Source: an uncultured Eubacteriales bacterium
Lineage (GTDB): Bacteria > Bacillota > Clostridia > Peptostreptococcales > Anaerovoracaceae
NCBI GenBank assembly: GCA_900547295.1
Contig: URGK01000083.1
Span: 1-10,729, forward strand
DNA: 10,729 nt
Direction of reading: 5' to 3'
Below are positions 1 through 6,025 of this stretch, in pieces (the first letter of the stretch is position 1; each line of letters opens with the position of its first letter). The position numbers and the translations under genes are program-made. The notes under the pieces were generated by a model that saw nothing but the letters and a program-made list of their open reading frames with translations, ran no database searches and was not told where the DNA came from.

Positions 1-82
1 GCTTTAAAAAAATGTTCAAAGTAGAATATTAATTATATAAGTTAAGTTTAAAGTTATTTTATTAAATTTCGGAGGTATTAAA

Positions 83-1207
83 ATGCAAGCATTAAGAGTA
101 GTTCCTGCAATCCATTATTTTGACACTTTTAAGGATTTCAACGAAGAATTCAAATTAGGAAAAGGAGACATCCTTGTAACAAATCAGTGGATGTATGATC
201 CGTATGTTAAGCCGCTTGGAATAGATATGCCTGTAATTTATCAGGAAAAATACGGTGCCGGCGAGCCTACAGATGAAATGATGGATGCTATGAAACAGGA
301 AATGGACAAATATGAATATGACAGAATCATAGCTTTCGGCGGCGGCACAATCGTTGACTGCTGCAAGGTTTTAGCTTGTGAAATTCCTGATAAGGTAGCT
401 GACCTTTACACTGGTAAGGTAGCTCCTAAGAGAGTTAAAAAGCTGGTAGTTGTTCCTACAACATGCGGTACAGGTTCAGAGGTTACAAACGTAGCGGTAG
501 CTTCAATTCCGTCACTTAACTTAAAGAAAGGTATTGCTGACGAGCAGACTTACGCTGATATCGCAGTACTTATTCCTGAATCACTTCAGGGACTTCCTGA
601 CAAAGTATTCGCTACTTCATCAGTAGATGCTTTAATCCACGCTGTAGAAAGCTTCCTTTCACCAAAGGCTTCACCTTTCACAGAAATGTATTCATTAAAG
701 GCAATCGAAATGATTATGAACGGATACAAGCAGATTGTTGCAGCAGGCGGCAACACAGCAGAAAACAGAAAGCCTTTATTAAAGGATTTCTTAATCGCTT
801 CAAACTATGCGGGTATTGCTTTTGGTAACGCAGGCTGCGGTGCAGTTCACGCTTTATCATATGCACACGGCGGAGCATTCCACATTCCTCACGGCGAAGC
901 TAACTTCATCTGCTTCACAGAAGTATTCAAGATGTATATGAGAAAACAGCCTAAGGGCAAGATCGAAATCGTTAACAAGATTTTCGCAGACGTATTAGGA
1001 TGCAGCGAAGCTGACGTATACACTGCATTAGATGAATTCCTTGGCAAGATTATCGAAAAGAAACCGTTAAAGGAGTACGGCATGACAGAAGATCAGGTTG
1101 CTCCGTTTGCTAAGTCAACAGTAGACAACCAGCAGAGACTTCTTGGAAACAACTATGTATTCTTAAGCGAAGAAGAAATCGCAGAAATCTTTGCAAATCT
1201 GTACTAA
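83..1207 (+). CDS. 4hbD: 4-hydroxybutyrate dehydrogenase (iron-containing alcohol dehydrogenase family)
   Basis: This cytosolic NAD-dependent enzyme interconverts 4-hydroxybutyrate and succinate semialdehyde, a step in succinate or 4-aminobutyrate fermentation to butyrate in clostridia. The 374-residue product has the family's usual length. The nucleotide-binding GGGT loop is at residues 86-89 with D92 after it, and PTTCGTGSE lies at 125-133. The expected metal ligands are D182, H186, H256 and H270, with the 4- and 14-residue spacings typical of group III dehydrogenases. From memory, the overall sequence is close to the C. kluyveri enzyme, including the conserved stretches around NYAGIAFGNAG (241-251) and the QRLLGNNY-like C-terminus. 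The ATG has GGAGG seven bases upstream (71-75). No convincing promoter is visible in the 82 bases before it. Only 2 of 27 isoleucines use ATA, unlike clpP downstream, which suggests high expression. A different short-chain alcohol substrate is possible. Confidence 0.9.
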   Translation: MQALRVVPAIHYFDTFKDFNEEFKLGKGDILVTNQWMYDPYVKPLGIDMPVIYQEKYGAGEPTDEMMDAMKQEMDKYEYDRIIAFGGGTIVDCCKVLACEIPDKVADLYTGKVAPKRVKKLVVVPTTCGTGSEVTNVAVASIPSLNLKKGIADEQTYADIAVLIPESLQGLPDKVFATSSVDALIHAVESFLSPKASPFTEMYSLKAIEMIMNGYKQIVAAGGNTAENRKPLLKDFLIASNYAGIAFGNAGCGAVHALSYAHGGAFHIPHGEANFICFTEVFKMYMRKQPKGKIEIVNKIFADVLGCSEADVYTALDEFLGKIIEKKPLKEYGMTEDQVAPFAKSTVDNQQRLLGNNYVFLSEEEIAEIFANLY

Positions 1208-1227
1208 TATACATAACAGATAAATGC

Positions 1228-1252
1228 GCGGCTGAGAAATCAGCCGCTTTTT
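1228..1252 (+). terminator. Intrinsic terminator after 4hbD
   Basis: An 8-bp perfect GC-rich stem, GCGGCTGA with TCAGCCGC, closes a GAAA tetraloop and is followed directly by five T residues. It lies 21 bases past the dehydrogenase stop codon, so it ends that transcript before the rpmB promoter. Confidence 0.93.
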
Positions 1253-1297
1253 AGTGAAAAATTTTGGCGGTCAGACAGTATTTTATAAAAAAACAGC

Positions 1298-1326
1298 TTG
1301 AAATATTATCCGAAACATAGTATAAT
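1298..1326 (+). promoter_or_regulatory. Sigma-A promoter for rpmB
   Basis: TTGAAA (1298-1303) and a perfect TATAAT (1321-1326) are separated by exactly 17 bases. This is the best promoter in the window, as fits a ribosomal protein gene. Transcription would begin near 1333 and leave a leader of about 120 nt before the rpmB start codon. Confidence 0.87.
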
Positions 1327-1334
1327 GTTTGATG

Positions 1335-1420
1335 TTCGCTGGGTGTAAGCCCGTAAGCTCAGATAGAAGTTGAGAACTATCAGGGAACCGGCAGGCAGCA
1401 GAAATATGAGAATATGCGAA
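1335..1420 (+). promoter_or_regulatory. Candidate structured 5' leader of rpmB
   Basis: The leader RNA between the promoter and rpmB can fold into a closed domain. UUCGC (1335-1339) pairs with GCGAA (1416-1420) as an outer stem. Inside it are a GGG/CCC hairpin (1341-1352), a GAUAG/CUAUC hairpin (1362-1381) and an AUAU stem capped by a GAGA tetraloop (1404-1415). A competing pairing, CUCA (1358-1361) with UGAG (1371-1374), would break the second hairpin. There is no ORF and no U-run inside, so a transcription attenuator is not evident. The arrangement resembles ribosomal-protein autoregulatory leaders in general, but I do not recognise it as a named RNA family. Pairings were found by eye only. 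Confidence 0.45.
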
Positions 1421-1452
1421 AGCTTTAGTAATATTTAAGGAGGCACATAACA

Positions 1453-1644
1453 ATGTCAAGAAAATGCGAAATCTGCGGTAAGGGTCAGGTATCAGGAAAC
1501 AGAGTATCACACTCAATGAGACACACAAGAAGAAAATGGAATGCAAACATTCAGACTGTAAGAGTTGTAGACGAAAAGGGTACAGTTAGAAGAGCTAACG
1601 TTTGCACAAGATGCATGAGATCAGGCAAAGTTAACCGCGCATAA
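1453..1644 (+). CDS. rpmB: 50S ribosomal protein L28
   Basis: This is the large-subunit ribosomal protein L28, 63 residues, the normal size for Bacillota. It begins with the family signature MSRKCEICGKG, then HSMRHTRRKWNANIQ, and ends with VCTRCMRSGKV. Four cysteines (C5, C8, C52, C55) form two CxxC pairs, so this is the zinc-ribbon form rather than the cysteine-free form. AAGGAGG (1437-1443) sits nine bases before the ATG. The gene is monocistronic, with its own strong promoter and terminator. Many clostridia place rpmB near a DUF322 (Asp23-like) gene; here it is instead followed by a CYTH gene. Confidence 0.97.
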   Translation: MSRKCEICGKGQVSGNRVSHSMRHTRRKWNANIQTVRVVDEKGTVRRANVCTRCMRSGKVNRA

Positions 1645-1658
1645 TTGATTTGATATTT

Positions 1659-1685
1659 AAACCTGCCAGACAAGGCAGGTTTTTT
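1659..1685 (+). terminator. Intrinsic terminator after rpmB
   Basis: AACCTGCC (1660-1667) pairs perfectly with GGCAGGTT (1674-1681) around a six-base loop, and the stem runs into a T-run ending at 1685. It lies 15 bases past the rpmB stop codon. Confidence 0.94.
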
Positions 1686-1782
1686 AGTACTGTAATATTC
1701 TGGGCAGCCAAAATTGTCAGGAGTTTAAGCAAAGATTTCTTTAACCGCTGTTCTTTTGGACAATGATTAAACAGGTTGTGTA

Positions 1783-1811
1783 TTGCAATAATTTCTGCAA
1801 TGTGATATAAA
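1783..1811 (+). promoter_or_regulatory. Extended -10 promoter for the CYTH gene
   Basis: TTGCAA (1783-1788) is spaced 17 bases from TATAAA (1806-1811). A TGA directly before the -10 gives an extended -10 (TGn) element. It is 43 bases upstream of the CYTH start codon and downstream of the rpmB terminator, which makes the CYTH gene a separate unit. Confidence 0.7.
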
Positions 1812-1853
1812 TAAGGGTATATTTGTTAGGAACAGCAAAGGAAAGGGAATAAA

Positions 1854-2480
1854 ATGGAAATAGAGCTTAAATACAGTATTGAAGATGACAGTATAATACG
1901 AAGTATTATGGAGGACAGAATACTTACCTCTATTGAAAAAAAGAATTCAAGGGAAACACTGGCAATGCACGCGGTGTATTTTGATACCGAGGAAGCAGAT
2001 CTTCGAAAAAACCATATAGCTTTCAGAATAAGACTTGAGGGAAGCAGATATATTGCAACACTCAAAAGAAGAAGCAGCGCCGAAGCAGGACTTCATAAAA
2101 GAGAAGAAATAAACGCTCCGGTTACAGATGATGATTTTGTGGATAATCCCACACTTTCAATTTTTTCAGGAGATGAGCTGATTGATGATATACCGGCCGA
2201 AATTACAGATAAGAAACTTATACCTGTAATGGAAATGAATTTTGCAAGAGAAGAATTCAGGATTGATTACAAAGGCAGTCTGATGGAAGTTTCAATAGAC
2301 CAGGGAGATATAATTACGGCAAATGGCTCGTGTCCTATATGCGAAATGGAAATAGAACTTTATTCGGGAAATGAAGAAGACCTTGTGAAGCTGGGAAAAC
2401 AGATACAGAAATCATATAATCTCAAAGAAGAAAATATAAGCAAATATGCCAGAGGGCTTGCTCTGCTGGATATGGATTAA
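1854..2480 (+). CDS. CYTH domain protein, probable inorganic or nucleoside triphosphatase
   Basis: The 208-residue protein belongs to the CYTH superfamily (class IV adenylate cyclase / thiamine triphosphatase fold), whose members form a beta tunnel that binds triphosphate with metal ions. The defining ExExK motif is at the very N-terminus (E2, E4, K6). Other tunnel residues follow in the usual order: YFDT (42-45), FRIR with R58 and R60, TLKR with K71, R83 in HKREE, the EMEIEL strand (164-169), and a C-terminal SKYARG with K197. There is no fused CHAD domain, which many longer homologues carry. Bacterial members of this size have mostly been shown or proposed to be inorganic triphosphatases, but the substrate cannot be read from the sequence. 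A GGAAAGGG ribosome site (1840-1847) precedes the ATG. Frequent ATA codons suggest modest expression. Confidence 0.85.
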   Translation: MEIELKYSIEDDSIIRSIMEDRILTSIEKKNSRETLAMHAVYFDTEEADLRKNHIAFRIRLEGSRYIATLKRRSSAEAGLHKREEINAPVTDDDFVDNPTLSIFSGDELIDDIPAEITDKKLIPVMEMNFAREEFRIDYKGSLMEVSIDQGDIITANGSCPICEMEIELYSGNEEDLVKLGKQIQKSYNLKEENISKYARGLALLDMD

Positions 2481-2595
2481 CCCGCTGCGGATATGAAAAA
2501 CGGATATTTCAGGGCATCGGAATTAAAAATCAGATAAATTGAAGTTCCCATGTATACAGTTTAAACAAAGTATTTTGTATATATAGTTTTTTTGT

Positions 2596-2611
2596 ACAGC
2601 GGCTGTTTTTT
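2596..2611 (+). terminator. Possible weak terminator after the CYTH gene
   Basis: ACAG and CTGT form a 4-bp stem over a CGG loop, followed by a run of five to six T residues. The stem is short for an intrinsic terminator. The 249-base gap between the CYTH gene and tig (2481-2729) otherwise holds a direct repeat of CGGATAT near its start, T-rich repeats and the tig promoter, and no ORF. Confidence 0.22.
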
Positions 2612-2644
2612 GTATGGTTTTTAGGGCTTTTTCCATTGAAATCC

Positions 2645-2673
2645 TTTACTTTTAGGGCAAAAGAGGTTATAAT
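2645..2673 (+). promoter_or_regulatory. Sigma-A promoter for tig
   Basis: A perfect TATAAT (2668-2673) lies 17 bases after TTTACT (2645-2650), a 4-of-6 match to the -35 consensus. This predicts a leader of about 50 bases before the tig ATG. A better -35 hexamer, TTGAAA at 2636-2641, is too far away (26 bases) to pair with this -10. Confidence 0.65.
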
Positions 2674-2729
2674 ATAGTCTGCTTTATTTTAATTAATTAC
2701 GTTAACAATTTTAGGAGGATATATATCAA

Positions 2730-4013
2730 ATGAAATCAACATTTATTTCAAAAGAGAAAAACGTTGTTAAGTTCTCAATGGAATTTACAGCAGATGAGTT
2801 CGAAAAGGCTCAGATTGCGGCATATCAGAAGACTAAGGATCAGTTTGCAATTGACGGCTTCAGAAAAGGCAAGGCTCCAAGAAGCATCATAGAGAAGCAC
2901 TACGGCGAAGGTATATTCTTTGACGAGGCAATCAATTCACTTATGCAGGAAAACTACCCTAAGGCTTTAGACGAATTAAACCTTGAGGTAATAGACAGCC
3001 CTAAGCTTTCATTCGAAGACATTGCAAAGAGCAAGGATCTTATCATTAACGTTGAGGTTGAGGTATATCCTGATGTAGAAGTTAAGGACTATCTGGGCGT
3101 TGAAATAGACAAGATTGAAAAAGAAGTTACAGACGAGGATATAGATAACGAAATCAAAAATCTTCAGAAGAGAAACTCAAGAATGGTACTGGTTGACAGA
3201 CCTATACAGGACGGAGACACAGTTCTTCTTGACTATGCCGGATATGTTGGCGAAGAGCAGTTTGAGGGTGGCACAGCGGAGAGATATCCGCTCAAGATAG
3301 GTTCAGGCACATTCATTCCTGGATTTGAAGAACAGATCGTAGGAGCAAAAGCAGGAGACGATGTTGACGTTAAGGTTACATTCCCTGAAGAATATCACGC
3401 AGAGAACCTGGCAGGCGCTGAAGCAGTATTCAAGTGCAAGATCCACGAAGTTAAAGAAGAAGAAGTTCCTGAAGTTGACGATGAATTCGTAAAAGACGTA
3501 AGCGAATGCGATACACTTGATGAATTCAAGGCTCAGATCAGAGAAAACCTCGAAAAGGCTGCAAAGGCAAACGCTGAAATGGAAATGAAAAACGCAGTTT
3601 TAGAAAAGGTATACGAAGCAAATGACTTAGATGTTCCAAATGCAATGGTTGAAGACGAAATCACAAATATGATGAGAGAATTTGACCAGCAGCTCAGAGC
3701 ACAGGGTATGTCACTTGAGAAATACTTCGAATATCTGCAGACAAGCACTGCTGATTTCAGAGAACAGGTAAGAGACGAGGCAGCAAAGAAAGTTAAAACA
3801 AGAATGATAGTTCAGGCTATAGCAGAGCAGGAAAACATTCAGGCAGACAAAGAAGATGTTGACAAGGAAATCGACTTTATGGCAATGCAGTACCAGCTTG
3901 ATGCCGACAAGATCAAGGAAATGCTTGGACCTGACAATATCGCTTTCATCGAAAAAGATATTAAAATCAGAAAAGCTATCGACTATATTTTTGAAAAAGC
4001 GGTTATTAAATAA
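2730..4013 (+). CDS. tig: Trigger factor, ribosome-associated chaperone and peptidyl-prolyl isomerase
   Basis: Trigger factor docks at the ribosome exit tunnel and shields and folds nascent chains. The 427-residue product has the full three-part architecture. The N-terminal ribosome-binding domain (about 1-145) has the docking signature GFRKGKAPR at 43-51. The FKBP-type isomerase domain (about 150-245) starts at DGDTVLLDYAGYV and includes FIPGFEEQIVGAKAGD. A helical, Glu/Lys-rich chaperone domain (about 250-427) follows. Length is normal for the family (430 or so). AGGAGG (2713-2718) lies 11 bases before the ATG. It heads the tig-clpP-clpX-lon block, a common order in Bacillota. AAG, GAA and ACA codons dominate, as expected of an abundant protein. 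Confidence 0.97.
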   Translation: MKSTFISKEKNVVKFSMEFTADEFEKAQIAAYQKTKDQFAIDGFRKGKAPRSIIEKHYGEGIFFDEAINSLMQENYPKALDELNLEVIDSPKLSFEDIAKSKDLIINVEVEVYPDVEVKDYLGVEIDKIEKEVTDEDIDNEIKNLQKRNSRMVLVDRPIQDGDTVLLDYAGYVGEEQFEGGTAERYPLKIGSGTFIPGFEEQIVGAKAGDDVDVKVTFPEEYHAENLAGAEAVFKCKIHEVKEEEVPEVDDEFVKDVSECDTLDEFKAQIRENLEKAAKANAEMEMKNAVLEKVYEANDLDVPNAMVEDEITNMMREFDQQLRAQGMSLEKYFEYLQTSTADFREQVRDEAAKKVKTRMIVQAIAEQENIQADKEDVDKEIDFMAMQYQLDADKIKEMLGPDNIAFIEKDIKIRKAIDYIFEKAVIK

Positions 4014-4049
4014 AGAATTACTGGTAAATATATTTAAGAAAGATATTGT

Positions 4050-4081
4050 TTTAACCGATTGGGCATGCCCAATCGGTTAAA
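4050..4081 (+). repeat. 32-nt perfect palindrome between tig and clpP
   Basis: The half-site TTTAACCGATTGGGCA is followed at once by its exact reverse complement, centred on GCATGC. As RNA it would form a 13-14 bp stem with a tight loop. It has no T-run after it on either strand: the outer T and A bases pair with each other and extend the stem. It is therefore not a standard intrinsic terminator. It ends 10 bases before the clpP ribosome site (4092-4098). Possible roles are an mRNA processing or stabilising hairpin, partial termination, or a dimeric repressor site. Confidence 0.9.
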
Positions 4082-4105
4082 GCGTAATTAGAAAGGGGTG
4101 CTTAA

Positions 4106-4687
4106 ATGGCATTGGTACCATATGTAATAGAGCAGACTGCAAGAGGGGAGCGCTCTTATGATATTTATTCAAGACTTTTAAAGGACAGAATTATATTTAT
4201 CGGAGAGGAAATCACCGAGCACACTGCAAGCCTTGCAATTGCGCAGCTTCTGTTTCTTGAGGCAGAAGACGCTGACAAGGATATCAGCATATATATAAAT
4301 TCGCCGGGCGGTTCAGTGACTGCAGGTATGGCGATATATGATACGATGCAGTATATTAAGCCTGAGGTTTCAACAATATGTGTGGGCATGGCGGCAAGTA
4401 TGGGCGCATTTCTGCTTTCGGCAGGCGCAAAAGGCAAGAGATATGCGTTGCCTAATGCGGAGATTATGATACACCAGCCTTTAGGGGGAGCACAGGGGCA
4501 GGCCTCCGATGTGAAAATTCACGCCGAGCATATAATAAAGACAAAAGAAAAATTAAACAGAATACTCAGCGCAAACACAGGCAAGCCGCTTGAGGTCATC
4601 GAAAAAGACACTGACAGAGATAATTTTATGAGCGCAGACGAGGCTTGTGATTATGGGATTATAGACAAGGTTATAAAGAGCAGATAA
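4106..4687 (+). CDS. clpP: ATP-dependent Clp protease proteolytic subunit ClpP
   Basis: ClpP is the serine peptidase that assembles into a double-heptamer barrel and degrades proteins fed in by ClpX or ClpC. The 193-residue product has the standard length. The catalytic triad is intact at the canonical positions: S98 in GMAASMGAFLL, H123 in MIHQPLGG, and D172 in TDRDNFMSADEA. SPGGSVTAG (66-74) is the oxyanion and substrate-strand glycine loop. AAAGGGG (4092-4098) lies seven bases before the ATG. clpX follows 12 bases later and the two are almost certainly co-transcribed. No CIRCE or CtsR-type heptad is visible upstream; instead a long palindrome precedes the gene. Isoleucine is coded by ATA in 12 of 23 cases. 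Confidence 0.98.
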   Translation: MALVPYVIEQTARGERSYDIYSRLLKDRIIFIGEEITEHTASLAIAQLLFLEAEDADKDISIYINSPGGSVTAGMAIYDTMQYIKPEVSTICVGMAASMGAFLLSAGAKGKRYALPNAEIMIHQPLGGAQGQASDVKIHAEHIIKTKEKLNRILSANTGKPLEVIEKDTDRDNFMSADEACDYGIIDKVIKSR

Positions 4688-4692
4688 GGGGG
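4687..4692 (+). promoter_or_regulatory. Ribosome binding site deciding the clpX start
   Basis: AGGGGG overlaps the clpP stop codon and lies seven bases before ATG 4700. The in-frame GTG at 4694 is only one base from it, too close for initiation, so ATG 4700 is preferred. The overlap with the clpP stop suggests translational coupling. Confidence 0.75.
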
Positions 4693-4699
4693 CGTGTAT

Positions 4700-5968
4700 A
4701 TGGATAAATATGATGAAAAAAAACAGCTTAAATGCTCATTCTGCGGCAAGCCGCAGGGACAGGTAAGACGCCTTATAGCGGGACCTAATGTATATATCTG
4801 CGATGAATGCGTACAGCTTTGCAGAGAAATAATAGAAGACGGCATAGAAGCTGAAGAAAACGAAAAATACGAAGCAGGCGACGGTAAATTACCAAAGCCT
4901 AAGGAAATAAGCGAAACTCTCAGTGATTACGTTATAGACCAGGACGAAGCCAAAAAAGCTCTGGCAGTTGCAGTCTACAATCACTACAAGAGAATTAACT
5001 ATCTTGACAAAGATAATAACGATATTGAAATTCAGAAGAGCAATATCATAATGATAGGACCTACAGGCTCAGGAAAGACCCTGCTGGCTCAGACACTGGC
5101 AAAAATACTCAATGTGCCGTTTGCAATAGCCGATGCCACAGCTCTTACAGAGGCCGGATATGTAGGTGAAGACGTTGAAAATATTCTGCTTAAACTGCTT
5201 CAGGCTGCAGATTATGATATAGAAAAAGCCCAAAAGGGTATTATCTACGTTGACGAAATAGACAAAATCGCCAAGAAATCCGAGAATGTATCCATTACAA
5301 GAGATGTAAGCGGTGAGGGCGTACAGCAGGCGCTGCTTAAAATTCTCGAGGGAACTGTTGCAAACGTGCCTCCTCAGGGCGGACGCAAACACCCACAGCA
5401 GGAGTTCATACAGTTTGATACGACCAATGTCCTTTTCATATGCGGCGGCGCATTTGAAGGACTTGACAAGATAATACAGAGAAGAATAGGTGAAAAAACA
5501 ATAGGTTTTAATGCGGATATTGTTTCACAGAACCAGGACGAGGAGGAAATCCTAAGGCAGATACAGCCTGAGGACTTGCTGAAATTCGGACTTATACCTG
5601 AATTTATAGGCAGACTCCCCGCAATAGTAACACTCAAAGAGCTTTCAGAGGACGCCCTTGTGAGAATACTTACAGAGCCTAAAAACGCGCTTGTAAAGCA
5701 GTACAAAAAACTCTTTGAGATAGACAATGTTGAACTTGAATTCGAGCCTGAGGCAATCAGAGCAATTGCAAAGCAGGCCATCGAAAGAAAAACAGGGGCA
5801 AGAGGATTAAGAAGTATAATTGAAAAAGTTATGACTGATATAATGTATGAAATTCCGTCAAGAGAGGACGTTGCAAAATGCATCGTTACAGAGGGAACAA
5901 TCACTGGCAGTGTTCAGCCGACTTTAGTCTTTGCATCTGAAGAAGACAGCAGAGAAACAGCATCATAA
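4700..5968 (+). CDS. clpX: ATP-dependent Clp protease ATP-binding subunit ClpX
   Basis: ClpX is the AAA+ hexameric unfoldase that recognises substrates and threads them into ClpP. From ATG 4700 the product is 422 residues, the normal length. The N-terminal zinc-binding domain has C12, C15, C34 and C37. The AAA+ core shows Walker A GPTGSGKT (120-127), the pore loop GYVG in EAGYVGEDVENI, Walker B YVDEIDK with D185 and E186, and a GRKHPQQEF segment for the RKH loop. IGF at 268-270 is the loop that docks ClpP, which marks this as a true ClpP partner. GARGLRS near the C-terminus carries the sensor-2 arginine. It is 12 bases downstream of clpP, and lon starts 57 bases after its stop. Confidence 0.97.
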   Translation: MDKYDEKKQLKCSFCGKPQGQVRRLIAGPNVYICDECVQLCREIIEDGIEAEENEKYEAGDGKLPKPKEISETLSDYVIDQDEAKKALAVAVYNHYKRINYLDKDNNDIEIQKSNIIMIGPTGSGKTLLAQTLAKILNVPFAIADATALTEAGYVGEDVENILLKLLQAADYDIEKAQKGIIYVDEIDKIAKKSENVSITRDVSGEGVQQALLKILEGTVANVPPQGGRKHPQQEFIQFDTTNVLFICGGAFEGLDKIIQRRIGEKTIGFNADIVSQNQDEEEILRQIQPEDLLKFGLIPEFIGRLPAIVTLKELSEDALVRILTEPKNALVKQYKKLFEIDNVELEFEPEAIRAIAKQAIERKTGARGLRSIIEKVMTDIMYEIPSREDVAKCIVTEGTITGSVQPTLVFASEEDSRETAS

Positions 5969-5972
5969 AGTG

Positions 5973-5993
5973 AAGGCGGCATTATGTCGCCTT
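5973..5993 (+). other. Hairpin between clpX and lon
   Basis: AAGGCGGC and GTCGCCTT form an 8-bp stem (one G-T pair) over an ATTAT loop, five bases past the clpX stop codon. What follows is AT-rich but lacks a T-run, so at most it terminates partially. It could instead mark an mRNA processing point or set relative levels of clpX and lon. Confidence 0.4.
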
Positions 5994-6013
5994 ATTCATT
6001 ACATATATCAGCT

Positions 6014-6018
6014 GGAGG
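6014..6018 (+). promoter_or_regulatory. Ribosome binding site deciding the lon start
   Basis: GGAGG is seven bases before ATG 6026. An in-frame ATG at 5984 has no ribosome site and falls inside the preceding hairpin, so 6026 is the likely start. The out-of-frame ATG at 6022 reaches a stop after four codons. Confidence 0.85.
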
Positions 6019-6025
6019 ATTATGT

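Noticed and set aside
15..41. TTCAAA ... TATAAG as a promoter for 4hbD
   Set aside because: The spacing is only 15 bases and the region is so AT-rich that such matches are expected by chance; the true promoter may lie left of the window.
1341..1400. Resemblance of the rpmB leader to riboswitches containing CCGGCAGG-like strings (c-di-GMP-I, NiCo, cobalamin)
   Set aside because: Only short fragments match by eye, the full conserved cores are absent, and the downstream gene is not a usual target of these riboswitches.
3856..4080. A 74-codon + strand frame overlapping the end of tig and the palindrome
   Set aside because: It lies in another frame of tig, lacks a ribosome site and ends in the palindrome; no family resemblance was seen.
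4050..4081. The tig-clpP palindrome as an intrinsic terminator
   Set aside because: There is no T-run on either strand; the flanking T and A bases pair within the stem.
4694..4699. GTG 4694 as the clpX start
   Set aside because: It would be one base from the AGGGGG ribosome site; ATG 4700 has a seven-base spacing and gives the expected N-terminus.
5374..5904. A 176-codon open frame on the minus strand within clpX
   Set aside because: It is fully covered by clpX with intact motifs, has no ribosome site, and encodes a composition typical of a frame shadow. The other minus-strand frames across the window are rejected for the same reason.
5984..6025. ATG 5984 as the lon start
   Set aside because: It has no ribosome site and sits in a hairpin loop; GGAGG is correctly placed for ATG 6026.
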